From Nepenthes gracilis (taxonomy: Eukaryota > Streptophyta > Magnoliopsida > Caryophyllales > Nepenthaceae), in the NCBI GenBank assembly GCA_033239525.1, contig BSYO01000038.1, positions 4,479,556-4,543,555 on the forward strand: a DNA stretch of 64,000 bases. Reading direction: 5' to 3'. Shown in pieces: positions 1-11,500 of the stretch. Positions within the stretch are counted from its first letter, which is position 1. Every line of letters begins with the position of its first letter. The notes under the pieces were generated by a model that was not told the DNA's origin, did no database searches, and was given only the letters and a program-made list of their open reading frames with translations. The translations under genes and the position numbers were made by a program.

Positions 1-705
1 CGCTCCATTTGACTAGTAAGATTCACTACCTCGGATCCGCAAATATGAATAAACATGTTTAAATTATGTCCAAAAGAAAATAAGAATAAGAAAGAAGTAA
101 ATTTCATCCCAAGTATGTCTATTCAAGTTTCGTTTATATCTTTCTTCTGTTTAGTCTTATTATTATTATTCAGTATTCTGCTATGATGTATTTGGTGAGC
201 TATTAGCTCACTCTTGCTTTTCTTCCTTCCAGATGAGAGTTGCGAACTGATACCCGATTACTTAGAGTAAGGTGGGAGATAAGTTAAAGAGATCTGGAGG
301 ACTCTGAGGACTTGTAGTTTTGTATATGTTTAATGTAATAAAATATAAATAGTGGAGTTAGATTAATGTGGTGTGTTATATTGTGGTTTGCTATTATTTT
401 GTGGTTATTGTTATGCTTCTGTAGGTTTATGGATCTAGTCCTGCTTCCATATTAATATTGGATGTATTAGATTTTGTTTAAGCCTAGATGGCATATCTCT
501 TAGATCCAACATGATAGTTGAAGTGTGCTGTGTTGGTGCCATGGATGTTATGGCAACGTGGATCCTATGTTGTAAATATGTTATAGAGTAATTAAGAAAT
601 TCGGATATTTATATGTTTATGTAGGTAATTTTGACAGGTTGTATTTTTGGTATTCATCCAATTGCAGAGGAAACTCTGCCAAAATTTATGCAGATTTTAT
701 GTTTT
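1..705 (+). mobile_element. 3' part of a chromovirus-type LTR (copy L1), truncated
   Basis: Closely matches 53440-54150 and 58969-59680, and more distantly the end of the LTR at 23006-25470. It carries the AT-rich R/U5-like stretch with 'gagctattagctcactctt', a 'cttccttccag' acceptor-like tract and 'taatgtaataaaatataaatag'. The 5' part lies outside the window. The 3' edge is ragged: no TG...CA end or primer-binding site is seen before Tat antisense-ORF sequence begins near 705-780. The same broken edge occurs in copies B and C, so truncation came before duplication. The lineage is inferred from resemblance to long plant chromovirus LTRs. Confidence 0.6.
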
Positions 706-779
706 AATTATTTAGCGCATTTGTATTTGATTAAATAAGAGCGATTAACGGAAGGTCCTTCAAGGATAAGGATCCGTTC

Positions 780-1600
780 TATAACAGGCTAGGCGGTTCA
801 AGCCGCGCCAACGGAGTAGCCGCCATGATGGAGCCAGTTGATGAGCCGCGAGTTGAGCTGGAGGAGCCAGCTTTAGAGCCGTTTCTTGTGCCTGATGAGC
901 CAGTCGTCGGAGAGCTTTTTGAAACGGCTGACCTTGTGCTGAGTTGACCGAGATGATTGTTGCTGAGGCTTTAGCAGAAAGTGTTGAGGAGGTTGCCACT
1001 CCCAGTCCTCCGCCATCAGCCCCAAGGTCACGGAGCAGGCAAGTAAGGAGGTAGCGAATAGTCCTGGCTGGTAACTTTCGGAGCTTCCCTTCTCTTCTTC
1101 TTTGCGGTTGTGGTTTAACTCTAATTTCTAGCAGGAGGCAAAAGTTATGGGTGCAGTGGGTAAGGGACTGCACTAACGGGACCTGGTGATCCAGGATCGT
1201 GAGGAAGAGATTGCCTAGTTTGAGGAGGAGGTGAACCTGTTGAGGGCCGAGCACCAAGAAGAGAAGGCCGCTCTTTAGTTGTAATTGTCCGAGTTGAGAG
1301 CAAAAATTGTGAGACTGGAAGAGGAGACTTCTAGGACTGTGGGGCATACCGACGAGCTCCTGAGAAAGATAGCCTTGTTAGAGAATGAGCTATCCACTTA
1401 CATACACCCTCATGAGGTCTCTCAGGCGGTATGGGCACGGTTACAGGAAGGCATCAACATCAGTTGTCGCATTGCCCCTTGGTGAATCCCAATTTTCCTG
1501 TTGGTGTCATTGAACCAGTGAACCATACTTCCCGGTGACGTGAGAGTCTCGTGGATCAGTCCCAAAGTGTGTGGGGGCATCTCTCGCCTCTTCCAGGGAG
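780..1600 (+). pseudogene. Tat element A antisense ORF, C-terminal part (with intron)
   Basis: Homologous to the plus-strand ORF of element D (38282-40550) and to 54260-54980 and 59790-60500. The order is an acidic Glu/Pro-rich part (from about 823), a predicted intron at 1043-1134 (CAA|GTAAGG ... TTTCTAGCAG|GAG), then a coiled-coil segment (about 1195-1400) ending in a conserved motif around 'VWARLQEGINISCRI'. It is broken by stops (TGA near 946, TAG near 1216 and 1276) and the N-terminal half is lost behind the LTR at 1-705. The function is unknown. It lies on the strand opposite gag-pol, as for extra antisense ORFs known in Tat-lineage elements. A poly(A) signal follows at 1672-1677. Confidence 0.6.
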
Positions 1601-1671
1601 CTCTGCTCCTTAGATTTTGTACTCCTTATCTTTTACCTTTTGATGTAATTTATAACCATAATTTTATCATT

Positions 1672-1677
1672 AATAAA
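1672..1677 (+). terminator. AATAAA poly(A) signal of the antisense ORF
   Basis: AATAAA lies in a T-rich context just after the antisense-ORF stop. It is conserved at 55114-55119 (copy B) and 60648-60653 (copy C). It marks the probable 3' end of the plus-strand transcript. Confidence 0.45.
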
Positions 1678-2059
1678 ATAGTTGTTTTACCAACATACTG
1701 CGTTCCATGACTTCGCTTTCATTAGCTGTTTCTTTAGCTATTTGCCCTTTGTATTAGCCGGCCTACTTGGTGTTCCTTGTGCAAGTTGGCCGTTCGTCTC
1801 GCAACATTGAAGATGTTTGTTGTACTCTCAGATGGACTTAAGTCCTCAATGAGACATTAGGGTGAATCCTGAAGGCGTATCAAGCTGATCGTGAGTTGGG
1901 GCTTAAGTGACGCTGCCCATGTTTGATATTAGGTGGCCAGCTTTGGATAGAGCACTTGCTCCTAGGATGTTGACCGTCGTAGACTGACAGTGCTAACTCC
2001 TGTTGGAGGAGGTCATCACACGTGCCGCTTAAGCCCCGTGAGGTTGAGTTAGACCATGA

Positions 2060-2257
2060 ATGGCCCACTTGGATGATCTAGGTTTAATTCGATCGCTCAT
2101 GGGCCGCTTGAATGACCAGAGTTTAATTCGACCGCTTACAGGCCACCAAGATGATCAGGGTTTAATTCGACCTCTCATGGGCCGCCTGGATAACCAGGGT
2201 TTAATTCGATCCCTCACGAGCAGCTTGGATGACAAGGGTTTAATTACGAACAAGTGA
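2060..2257 (+). repeat. 39-bp tandem repeat, five units
   Basis: The anchor TTTAATT recurs at 2083, 2122, 2161, 2200 and 2239, an exact 39-bp spacing. Because 39 is divisible by 3, this copy stays open as a 13-residue protein repeat of the form 'GRLDNQGLIRSL'. The equivalent arrays at about 55500-55690 and 61028-61215 contain stops, so I regard it as a non-coding minisatellite between the convergent pol and antisense ORFs. Confidence 0.8.
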
Positions 2258-2267
2258 AAATCTGCCA

Positions 2268-2288
2268 GACTTAGGGGCAGTCTAAGTC
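2268..2288. promoter_or_regulatory. Conserved palindrome between convergent ORFs (copy A)
   Basis: Perfect 7-bp arms GACTTAG and CTAAGTC are separated by the 7-nt spacer GGGCAGT. It lies between the antisense-ORF 3' end and the integrase 3' end. The same 21 bp occurs at 55710-55730 and 61236-61256, and with one arm mismatch at 41377-41397. Function unknown; see findings. Confidence 0.5.
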
Positions 2289-2450
2289 ATTTATTTCGTA
2301 TAACCTGTAAGTAAATATTCATATAGAAAAAAAAAAAAGAGAGAAGATATATATATTACAATGCAAGTGGAAAAGAACTTTTCTTTTTTTAATGACAATA
2401 TAATATTACAAGCACGCTTATGCCATACAAATGACCTACCTAGGTCTTCA

Positions 2451-3420
2451 TTGGAAGTAGCGCTTTAGGTTTATCGTGTTTCATGTTTGTGGGACCAACT
2501 TGTCATTCTAGGTTCGAAGCTTGTATGCTCAATTTCACAGAACGGTTGAGACTAGAAACGAGCCTTCCCAATTAGAAGAAGGCTTGTTCCGGTTGGTGGT
2601 ATTCCTCATAACCTTTATACTTTGTAAGACCAAGTCCCCAATTTTGAATTGTCGCACTTTTACTTTCTTGTTGTAATAGTGGGTGACTTGTTACTGGTAG
2701 GCCGTAGTCTGCATCTTGGCAGCGTCATGGGCTTCCTCCAGCAAGTCTAGGTTTTACTTGAGCTTCTGGGAGTTACCAAGTGGGTTGAAAGCTTCAACCC
2801 TAAGACTTGGAAACTCGATCTCAACCGAAATTACCGCTTCAGTCCCGTAGCAGAGATTGAAGGGTGTCTTGCGAGTTGGTTCCTTTGGAATCATCCAGTA
2901 TGACCATAGGACGGAGGGCAGCTCGTTGACTTAGGAGCCCCCTGTGTCCTCTAGCTTAGCCTTCAGACCGTGGAGTAACGTACAGTTGGTGACCTCCACC
3001 TGTGCGTTTTTCTGGGGGTATACTACTGAAGTATGGACCAATTTGATGCTGAGATTGGTGTAATACTTGGTGAAACGTTTTTCTAAGAACTGAATTCCGT
3101 TGTCGGTCACAATGATTTTGGAAATGTCAAATCTGCATGCTGTGCTTTGGTAGATGAATTCTAAGGCATTGTGCTCGGTGATCTTGGCTAGCAGGGTAGC
3201 CTCAACCCATTTGGTGAAGTAGTTAATACCTGTAATGATAAACTTCATTTGCCCATCCGTAATGGAAAATGGGCTGAGAATATCGAGCCCCCATTGTGCT
3301 AAAAACCAAGAAGCTTGAAGGGATCTTAACTTTGCAGGTGGTTGGTGGTGAAGATTGCCATGGAGTTGGCAATTTTTACACTTCTTCATGAACTTCAGGG
3401 TGTCCTTCTTCATCATTGGT
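2451..3420 (-). pseudogene. Tat element A integrase (core and C-terminal domain), decayed
   Basis: The minus frame 3416-2931 is open for 161 codons and carries the zinc-domain tail (KCKNCQLHGN) and the catalytic core. The first Asp lies in 'WGLDILSPF', the second in 'VTDNGIQF' and the Glu in 'QVEVTN', so the D,D,E triad is retained. The normally conserved 'GIDYFTKW' reads 'GINYFTKW'. The C-terminal domain (about 2930-2451) is recognisable only piecewise, with many stops. Family: Ty3/gypsy Tat-lineage integrase, which joins element cDNA to host DNA. As a whole it is non-functional. Confidence 0.85.
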
Positions 3421-3559
3421 CAGTAATATCCCTGGTGTATGATCTTGAACATTAGGCTCTTTCCGTCAATTTGTGATCACATATCCCAATGTGGACTTCG
3501 ATCAAAGCATAGTCAGCCCCCTCAAGGGTAAGACACCGCAGAAATAGAGTCGAGTAGCT

Positions 3560-4090
3560 ACGGCGATAGAACCGTCCATCGACTATGGTGTACTAACCGG
3601 CCGTCTTTTTGATCCACTTGGCTTCTTCTGCATTCTCTGGCAGTACTCTGTCTGCCAGATATCTCCAATAAGGTGTCATCCAATTTTTAACATCGGAAAC
3701 CTGCATCGCTTCCTGTTCTTCTATACTGGGAGTGCTCAAAACCTCCCTCATATCTCTCGAGTATTGCTCTGGATCACTGGCCATCGCTATTCTAGCAAGT
3801 TGGTCAGCCTTCTAGTTCTCAGTTCTGGGGACGTGGACTAAATTCAACTTGTCAAATCGTCATATGGTTTCATTCGCCTTGGCCAGGTATTTGGCAAAGA
3901 GAAGGTTGCACGTCTCGAAACTTTTGTTAATTTGGTTAACAACTAGCTCCGAGTCACCGTAGACGGTTAGTGGCCTAACTGAGCACTCTTTGGCTAGCCA
4001 TAATCCTGCCAATAGGGCTTCATACTCGGCAACGTTGTTAGTGGCTGAAAAGTCTGGTTTAAGGGAGTTTTTCACTTTAAACCCTCCGGA
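3560..4090 (-). pseudogene. Tat element A archaeal-type RNase H (aRH) and linker
   Basis: The frame 4075-3860 carries 'ATNNVAEYEALLAGL' and 'VYGDSELVVNQI', hallmarks of the second RNase H (aRH) that sits between RH and integrase in Tat-lineage elements. The linker frame 3784-3593 carries 'WMTPYWRYL...LPENAEEAKWI', the usual link to integrase. In-frame stops separate these blocks. Presence of aRH is the main reason for assigning this element to Tat rather than Athila. Confidence 0.8.
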
Positions 4091-4094
4091 TTCC

Positions 4095-4640
4095 TTAGGA
4101 CCACTCCAGCACTGCTGTCTGAATTCGTAGACAAACCGTCACATTAAGAACCCATTCTGACCCTTTTGAATTGTGACCTGTGTCCTCAGTGGGGCGTTCG
4201 TTGACAATTGGGGTCATTGTCTCAACGATGAAATCCGCTAGGGCTTGCCCTTTGATGGCTAAATTGGGCCAAAATTTGATATTGAACTCTCCCAACTCAG
4301 TGGCCCATTTAACCAGCCGTCCGAAAATGTCAAATTTTTGAAGAATGCCCTTCATTGGCTGGTCAGTTAGGACAACCATGCGTGAGCCTTGAGGTACGGT
4401 CTCAGTTTATGGGCTGAGAAGACAAGTACCAAAACCAGCTTCTCAGTGTGCGGGTAGCGTGTCTCTACATTGGTCAATGTCTTGCTTATATAGTAGACCA
4501 GCCGCTGGGAGTTGGAGTCCTGACGAATAAGAACATATCTGAGAGCTACTTCTGACACCGCTAAATAGAGGTATAGCTCTTCTCTATCTCTGTGTGACAT
4601 CAGTAACAATAGACTAGCTAAAAACTGCTTCAACTCATCG
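4095..4640 (-). pseudogene. Tat element A RNase H, decayed
   Basis: Frame 4633-4367 includes 'REELYLYLAVSEVALRYVL', 'RLVYYISKTLTNVETRYP' and 'EKLVLVLVFSAHKLRPY', the standard gypsy RNase H core. Frame 4379-4095 continues with 'GRLVKWATELGEFNIKFWP' and 'KGQALADFIVE'. One frame change separates the two. The order RT-RH-aRH-INT on the minus strand is complete in this copy. Confidence 0.8.
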
Positions 4641-5660
4641 AAGGCTACCTGGCACTCTGCAGTCTACTGGAAGCCATTTGCTTTAGTCTCCCTCAGAGCC
4701 TTAAAGAAAGGCTAATACTTGTCCCCCAATTTTTGAAGAAGCGGGACAATGCTACTAGTCGTCCGGTTAGCATATAGACTTCCTTGACGCTCCACGGCGG
4801 AGACATGTCCGTGAGGGCTTTGATCTTCTGTGAGTTTTGTTCGATCCCTCACTAAGAGACGATGTAACCTAGGAACTTCCTTGAGGATACCCCGAAGAGG
4901 GATTTTGAAGGATTTAATTTCATCTGGTGTGCGCGGATTACCTCGAAGGATTCAGCCAGATCACGAATATGGTCGCTGGTGGTCTTGCTCTTGATGAGCA
5001 TGTCCTTGACATACACCTCCATATTGCGACCGATCTACTTCTCGAGCATCTTATTTACTAACCTTTGATAGGTGGTACATGCATTCTTTATACCAAAAGG
5101 TATGACCCTATAGTAATAGGTGCCTTGGTCGATCATAAACGAGGTGTGCTCCTCGTCCTCGAGGCTCATCCGAATCTGATTGTAGCCCTAGTATGCGTCT
5201 ATAAAGCTAAGTAGCTCATATGCAGAAGTCGAGTCCACCAACAGGTAAATCCTAGGTAAAGGGAAGCGATTTTTTCGGTAGGCTTTGTTGACGTCGGTGA
5301 AGTTGACGTACATCTGCCATTTTTCATTACTTTTCTTTACCAGGACGACAATCCGGGTACTGGACTTCTCTGATGAAAGCGGCGTCCAGAAACTTCTTTA
5401 CTTCTTTCCAGATGGCGATGAGCTTCTCCACTGAATGGTTCTTCTGCTTTTACTTGATGGACTTACAGTTGGGATCGAGGCCCAACTTGTGGACTATTAT
5501 TCCAGCTGGGATTCCAAGCATGTCAACGGGTGCCCATGTGAAGACACTAGCGTTCTGTCTCAAGAGCGCTATCAGCTCGTTACGTAGTGGTTCAACGAGT
5601 GAGCCCCCAATCTCGTCTCGGTTGTCTAGCTTTCCTGTAGGCCGTCCGTTGCTGCTTGGT
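4640..5660 (-). pseudogene. Tat element A reverse transcriptase, decayed
   Basis: No long open frame remains, but minus-strand translation shows RT motifs in order: a 'VQYP'-like N-terminal motif near 5365, 'GYNQIRMS' near 5180, 'FGIKNACTTYQ' near 5080, the catalytic box at 5013-5002, then 'KFLGYIVS' and 'KALTDMSPP'. The box reads YVKD instead of YVDD, destroying one catalytic aspartate. Copies B (57594-57605) and C (63136-63147) still read YVDD. Several in-frame stops are present. Confidence 0.8.
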
Positions 5661-5937
5661 GCAATCTAGGACATGTAACATGTCCGCCTAATCACTTAGT
5701 CACCCAACACTTCACCGATACCGCATGTTGTTGGAAACTTCATTTTTAAATATGGTATCGAAGTGATGGCTCCGAATGCTGCTAGGCATGGTCTGTCTAA
5801 GATAGCATTATATACAGAGGGCAGGTCGACGACCAAGAAGGTGAGTGTATGACTCACCGTTCTACGGTATGTGCCTTGGGTGACCTCGAACTGTATCATT
5901 CCTTTGACGACCACAGGCTCATTGTCTAGGCTATACA
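5660..5937 (-). pseudogene. Tat element A protease region, 3' half (split by nested insertion)
   Basis: Frame 5938-5696 contains 'LTFLVVDLPSVYNAILDRPCL' and 'FGAITSIPYLKMKFP', the C-terminal part of the retropepsin-like region. It joins seamlessly to minus-strand 21197 onward once the 15.25 kb chromovirus is removed. The uninterrupted sequence exists at about 62190-62240 in copy C. Confidence 0.8.
5933..5937. repeat. Target-site duplication ATACA (left)
   Basis: ATACA precedes LTR start TGTAATATC at 5938 and recurs at 21192-21196 directly after LTR end GTGACA. The unoccupied site in copy C reads 'gcgactgtacagcctagac' (reverse orientation), confirming the boundaries. Confidence 0.92.
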
Positions 5938-8515
5938 TGTAATATCTTGGATTTTATTTGGATCAATTTAATATTAATTATAATTTTGGGTAAATTGGGC
6001 GTGACAAAATTAAATTAAATATTGAAAAATTTTGGAAGGATGTTTGGATCGGTTGGGCTGGTGCCCGGGGTGCACCCGTGTTGTCGCCAAAATATTGATT
6101 CGGGTTTTGGATTAAAAGAAAACTAAAATGGAAAATATATATAATAATATTATATATATATATATATATAAGTGGATAAGTACAAAAAAAAAAAAAGAAA
6201 ATGGAAGGAGATAAGAATCGGGAGAGAGAGGGAGAAAGAGGAGAGAGAGGGGTTGGGTTTACGGTTCGCGGCGGAGGAGGGAGAGGGAGGAGGAGGACGG
6301 CGGCATGCGGCGAGGGTGGCCCGGTGCAGTGGTGGTGGTCGGCAACCGTGGTGGTGGTGGCTTGCGCGAAGGCTGCGAGAGAGTGAGATCGGCGGCGAAG
6401 CCAGGAGGAGGAGAAGGAAGAATCGCGGCGGCGCAGGTGGCCGGGCGGCCGTGGTGGCGCGGCTGGTCGGCGGTGGTCGATGGTGGCGTCACCGAGGCGG
6501 TGTGGGCGCGGTGTGGGTTGGGACGAGGAGATCGCAGCGAAGTCGTGAGAGGAGACGGCGGCCGTGTAACGCGCGTCTGCCGGCCCCAGGTGGTGGGGAG
6601 GCGGTGGCGGCGGAGAGGGCTGTGCGGTGGTGGATCAGCGGCCGTTCGCGGCGGCAGAGCGCGGCGGCCCCGAGGGGGCTGCGCGGAGGAGAGAGAGAGG
6701 GGACGCGCGGTAGAGAGAGAAAGTGGTGATTGGAGCACTTCGGGACATCCTTTCTTCAGATCTACAAAGTATGAGGTCCAGGCAAGTATCTGTAAACCCC
6801 CTCTTTGGTCTAATTTTAATTCCGACATATTTTGGATACTGTTTGGAATTTTTACTAACATGCATGCATTTTTTGTACACACATTTATTTATTCTGGACA
6901 TGCATGTGTAGTTCATTGGATATTTTGGGGGTTGTTGGGTAGGTTTTATGATTTTTTGGAGAATTTGATATTTTTCGAAAGTCGAATAATTTATTGGACT
7001 CGATGTATATTTATATCGATATACATAAAAATATACGAAATTTGCATTGGCCGTGTATTTTCACATGCACGTGCCGGGTTGTGGTCACTACATTTGGATT
7101 TGGATTATTGGACTCTGGCCAGCTCCCGACGGGGAGATTATTTTGTTATTTGGAAATCCTTTTCCGCCGGCAGGAAAGACTTGGAGTAGTGACCCTTCCC
7201 ATTTGGAAAATTTGATTTGACCTTAGAATATATTCGGACGTCCTAATATATCTAACAAACTTGAGGAATGCACCCAAAGCCGCGGTTGGCAAAACATAGT
7301 GAGCAACCTTATCTATGGGTATACAATACATGGATTTTGGCCTAAGGTTACCGGGATTATGTGTGACCCTTCCTCAACCTAGTCTTTAAATAATGAGAAC
7401 CCAAATTTGGTGCATAATTTGTATTTTTGCATTGATTGGAATTGGACTTTGATTTGGATATGGATTTTTGGACTTGGATTTGAGTTTCGCCGATTTTGCC
7501 TATAATTGGGCACAGTATGTCTCGTTGAACGATTTTGATTATATGATTTGATCAGGACCTTTGGAATATCATGCATTAGTCTTTGCCGGTGTCTGCGTCG
7601 CTATTGGATCATCAGGCTATCGGATTACGCCTCGGATCACAAGGCGATCGGGCATTAGATTTGGACTTGGACTTGGACTTGGACTCGGGTGGATTTGGAC
7701 TCGGCATCCAGAGCTATCGGATTCTGCCTCGAGATCACAAGGCGATCGGGCGTTGGATTTGGATTTGGAATCGGACTCGGATTTGGACTCCGATCGACAT
7801 CGATTTTGGAATTGGTTTGGATCACTTCTGTTTTGGTTATATATATATATTTATATATATATATACGTCCCGACGAGGACTATTTTGAAAATTTGGACAT
7901 TTATTTGGACTTGGACATTTGATTTGAGTACGACACTACCATTAGATTTTGAAACTTGGATCTTGGATTTCGATTGAATTTGTCTTATCGGCAATTTGGA
8001 TTTATTCTGAAATTTGATTGGATTTTCACCCATTTGACATTCCCTCTGATTTATTGGACTTCTCTTGACTAAATATGATACTTGCTGGGTATTAGGTTCA
8101 TTTTTTGTTTTGTCCCTTGAGTAGAAGGTTCGGATGCGTCGAGAGTACAGGCATGATCGGTCGGGTATTCGTCCGATTTGGTGAGTTGATTTTATTATGG
8201 TTCCTATTGATATTTGATGTAATTGGATTATGGAATTGGCGGATATAGGCTTATTGTTATATGTTGGGAATAGTTGAATATTTGTTTTTATGTTTGATTT
8301 TGATTTTGGGTCGGATTATTACCTCCCTTACGATGATTGTAGAGCGGTCGTATTTATTTTGCTCGGACTATTGTTGATGAGATCTGTGAGGATTTTAAAT
8401 TTGTTAGTGTATATTTGGTTTGTCACACCCGAATTTTGGGACTTGGTATGATTGGCTTTAAAAATTAATTGGGATTTGATTTTAGAAATTGACTTGCTTG
8501 GTTCGGGTTCGTGAT
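5938..8515 (+). repeat. LTR 1 of the chromovirus array
   Basis: Starts TGTAATATC directly after target duplication ATACA. It contains a (TA)n run at 6150-6171, a purine-rich then very GC-rich block (6200-6720) that yields long spurious ORFs on both strands, a TTGGAC-type hexamer-rich block (about 7600-7960) and a second TA run at 7841-7865. The end is blurred ('gtgatgtag' where LTR 2 has 'gtgacagaag'). The first 200 bp are about 95% identical to LTR 2 by eye. Confidence 0.85.
7600..7990 (+). repeat. TTGGAC/GATTTGGA hexamer-rich block of the LTR
   Basis: Short direct repeats based on 'ttggac', plus an imperfect repeat of 'tcggattctgcctcgagatcacaaggcgatcgg'-like sequence in halves. The same block is in LTR 2 (about 14060-14440) and LTR 3 (about 20280-20660), with copy-number and CAG/CTG-site differences. 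Open frames here ('LDLDLD...') are repeat artefacts. Confidence 0.7.
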
Positions 8516-8519
8516 GTAG

Positions 8520-8531
8520 TGGTATCGAGAG
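8520..8531 (+). other. Primer-binding site, internal copy 1
   Basis: Reads TGGTATCGAGAG where the plant initiator tRNA-Met complement is TGGTATCAGAGC. The second internal copy (14981-14991) has the expected TGGTATCAGAG. The CAG-to-CGAG change is typical of the differences scattered through these copies. Confidence 0.75.
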
Positions 8532-11500
8532 AAAAGTCGAAGGAGAGATACTTTGGGTTATTTTGGATAAATATTTGGTGAATATTTGGATATAATACGT
8601 ATTACCTTTGGTTGATAATAGAAAATTTGAGTTGTGAAGATTTGGGTTTGAATCAGTCGAATCGTAAAGGGATTTTTGGTTTGGATTGGAAGGATGATCA
8701 TTTGATAATGATGAGTTGCACAAGTGACGTAATGTATGATTTGATATAGTAGTTGAATCGAGAATTTTGTTTGGTTTCTACAAAATGCGGAGATTTTGTT
8801 GGAATTTTAATTGTGGAAGAAGCAAAGTGGTACGAAATTGGAGTTAGTCCGAAATCTCGCGGAGTAGAAGGAGATTTTGGTCGGCGAGAGGGATAGGTGA
8901 TAAAATTGGTGGGACTCAAATCTTACGGAGTAGAAGGAGATTTTTGATTGTGGAAAGGTTAGCGGTGAAAGTGGAGATGAATGAAGATTTTCAAATTGGA
9001 TGCCGCAGAGATAAAGATGAAGAAGTTCAAGTTAAATCAACTTGTTTCTCCTTACTAAGACAAGGACGATGAAGTGCAAGTCGATTTCGTTGGCGATGAT
9101 GATGCCGATCGTGTAGAAGTGCGAAGTCATTATTGGAGCAAGAGGAAGATCAAGATTGTCCGGTCCCCACTATTCCCGTGATCGGGTGGATGATGAATCC
9201 ATCACCAAATCTTTCATCATCGAAGAATCGAAGGATAGAGTTCGTGGTTCGATCTCTTACGGCAATGCTCGGGAAGATGTTGAAGAATTTGAAAGATTGT
9301 TGAAGCATGATAGTAGATGAGGACTTCAAGATTCAACGGAAGTTGGTGTCATTAGAGACGACTTATGACGAAGAGTTGGAGCATACTTTGTTGATCGAAG
9401 TCGGGTAGCTTCAAGAGAAGCGCCTGCAGAAATGTCAGTCGAGTCAAAGTAGACGATTGATTTATTTATAATTCGGAGGACAAGCTAAAAAGAAAGTCGG
9501 ATGAAGTAAAGTCTTCTCCCTGAAGTTTGAGTTTGCAGATCGACCGCAAGTTTACGAGAAGAAGTTCGCAAGGCGTGGTTGCTTCAAATGAAATGAAGTC
9601 TGCTTCAATTGCGGCGGATGGGCTATTTGTCAAGGATCATTCAAATTTTTTGGCATCCGGTTTCAGGATGTCCGATAGAAGATGGATGGCTCTAGGCGAA
9701 GCATTTGCGATTATGCCCCATGAAGATAGAGTGGATCTCGGTCGTGAAGACTATTTTGGCAAGTCGGTCACATTTTGCATTTTGGGTTATGGATCCTCGA
9801 GTTCAGGAAGGAGAGTGTAAGAGGCCTAAAGGTTATTTTGGCCTTTGCAAGCTAATTATCTGGCTTGAGAGATGGGAGCTAAGTTTATCCGGCATATGGT
9901 CACATCAGGGGCTATTTCGTGACCCTTGAAGATATGTTGATCATCTGCAAGTTTGAAGATATTTTTCGGAAGATTCAACATTTGCTCTTGGATCGAAGAT
10001 CAAGTTTGTCTTGGGTGTTGTGCTTGGATTTGTCGGCTATTTCGAAGGCTCCATATGGGGTAGCCTTATGCGAGTTGAAGAAATTGAGACAAACAATTGT
10101 AAATTTGTTTTGAGAAGGGTTTTGTTCGGCCAAGTGTCTTGGCGTAGAATGCTTTAATGTTCTCTGGCGAATGAAAGTGGATTGATACATCTATGTTTGG
10201 ATTATTTGGAAATTGGATATGTAACAATTTTCATGGATCAAGATTTGTTGGATCTATTTGAAGAAATTTGGGTTTTCTAAGATTGATTGTGCTCGATGTG
10301 TCCTTAATCGAGGTTTCGGTGGGAGTATGTGTATAAGACATCTTTCGAGGTCAATGTGTGGCCATTATAAATTTTAATTGTGCTTTAACAAGCTGTCAAA
10401 TATTTTAATGTCTTTTATGGATTTGGGTCGATTGGACTTACATGTCGTGTTTGGATTAGTTTTGATGTTTGTGTCCATGATTTTCTAATTTGTTTGAAGA
10501 ATATTGAGAAAATATGAGAATCTGATTGGAAAGTCTGCTATAGATTTGAGAATGTGTCATTTTGGCGCATATGGTTCTTAATGTGACATTTGGAGATTCA
10601 AGAAGATAGAAATAGTGGCGAATTTGAAAAGACCGTTTAAGGTCACGGGAGTGTGGAGTTTCTTGGCTTTAGTTGATTGTGATGGGAGATTTGTTAAAGG
10701 TTTTCGAGAATTTCGTTGTTGTGGCACCCTTGGAATAAGTGATCGAGATTCAACCAAGTGATCGATGGGAAAGGGTTTCGGTAACTGAAGAATAGATTGT
10801 CATCGGTGTCGGTTTTGTCGATTCCCGATGGATTGAAGAATCGTTAGTGCTTTCGGTAATTCCGAGAAAGATTTGATATGTTTCGATTTTGTATGGTCGG
10901 GCGCTAATCCAAGAAAAGTTTAGGGATGCGGCCTTGATCTAGGGTTTTATGAAGGTCTTGTGCAAGAATACCTTGCATGAGGATTGGGCGAGATGGATTT
11001 TCTTTCCATATCGGCATTGGATTTGTTGAGCTTCTATTTACGGGAGAAGTTCTTATGAAGATCAGTGGTGATTCTCTTTTCGACGAGCCTTTGAAAGTCG
11101 AAATGCACAATCGTTGGAGGATTTTTTTGTGTGAAGTGCTATGTCAAGATACCAATGGGAAGACTTGTCGAGAAGAACTTCCTCTTTTGTTAAGTTGATT
11201 GAGCTAAGAAATTTTTATCGTGTGGGAGGATCTTTTGAGAAGATCAAAATGAAGCCCTTTTGGATGAGCTACATTAAAGTTGAAAGTGATTGGCTTAGAA
11301 CAATCACAAATATCTACCACAAAGTGTTTTCTCCATTACACGTTCTAGAGGAGGCATGGTTGCAAGAATTCTCTCGTTTGAGTATCGTTGATGGGAAAGC
11401 TTCGAGTGATTGAATAGGAGCAAAGAGCAAATGAGGTCATGCGTAATTGTGATTGAGTTGGATTTGTCTAAGTTGATGGGAACGTCAGAAGATTTCCACC

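Noticed and set aside
760..1347. 195-codon minus-strand ORF
   Set aside because: Shadow of the antisense-ORF remnant on the plus strand, which has homologues in B, C and D; the minus frame does not.
6172..7189. Long Arg/Gly-rich ORFs on both strands (also 12457-13233 and 18692-19883)
   Set aside because: They lie in the GC-rich, purine-rich part of the three LTRs of one retrotransposon, overlap each other on both strands and have no family signature.
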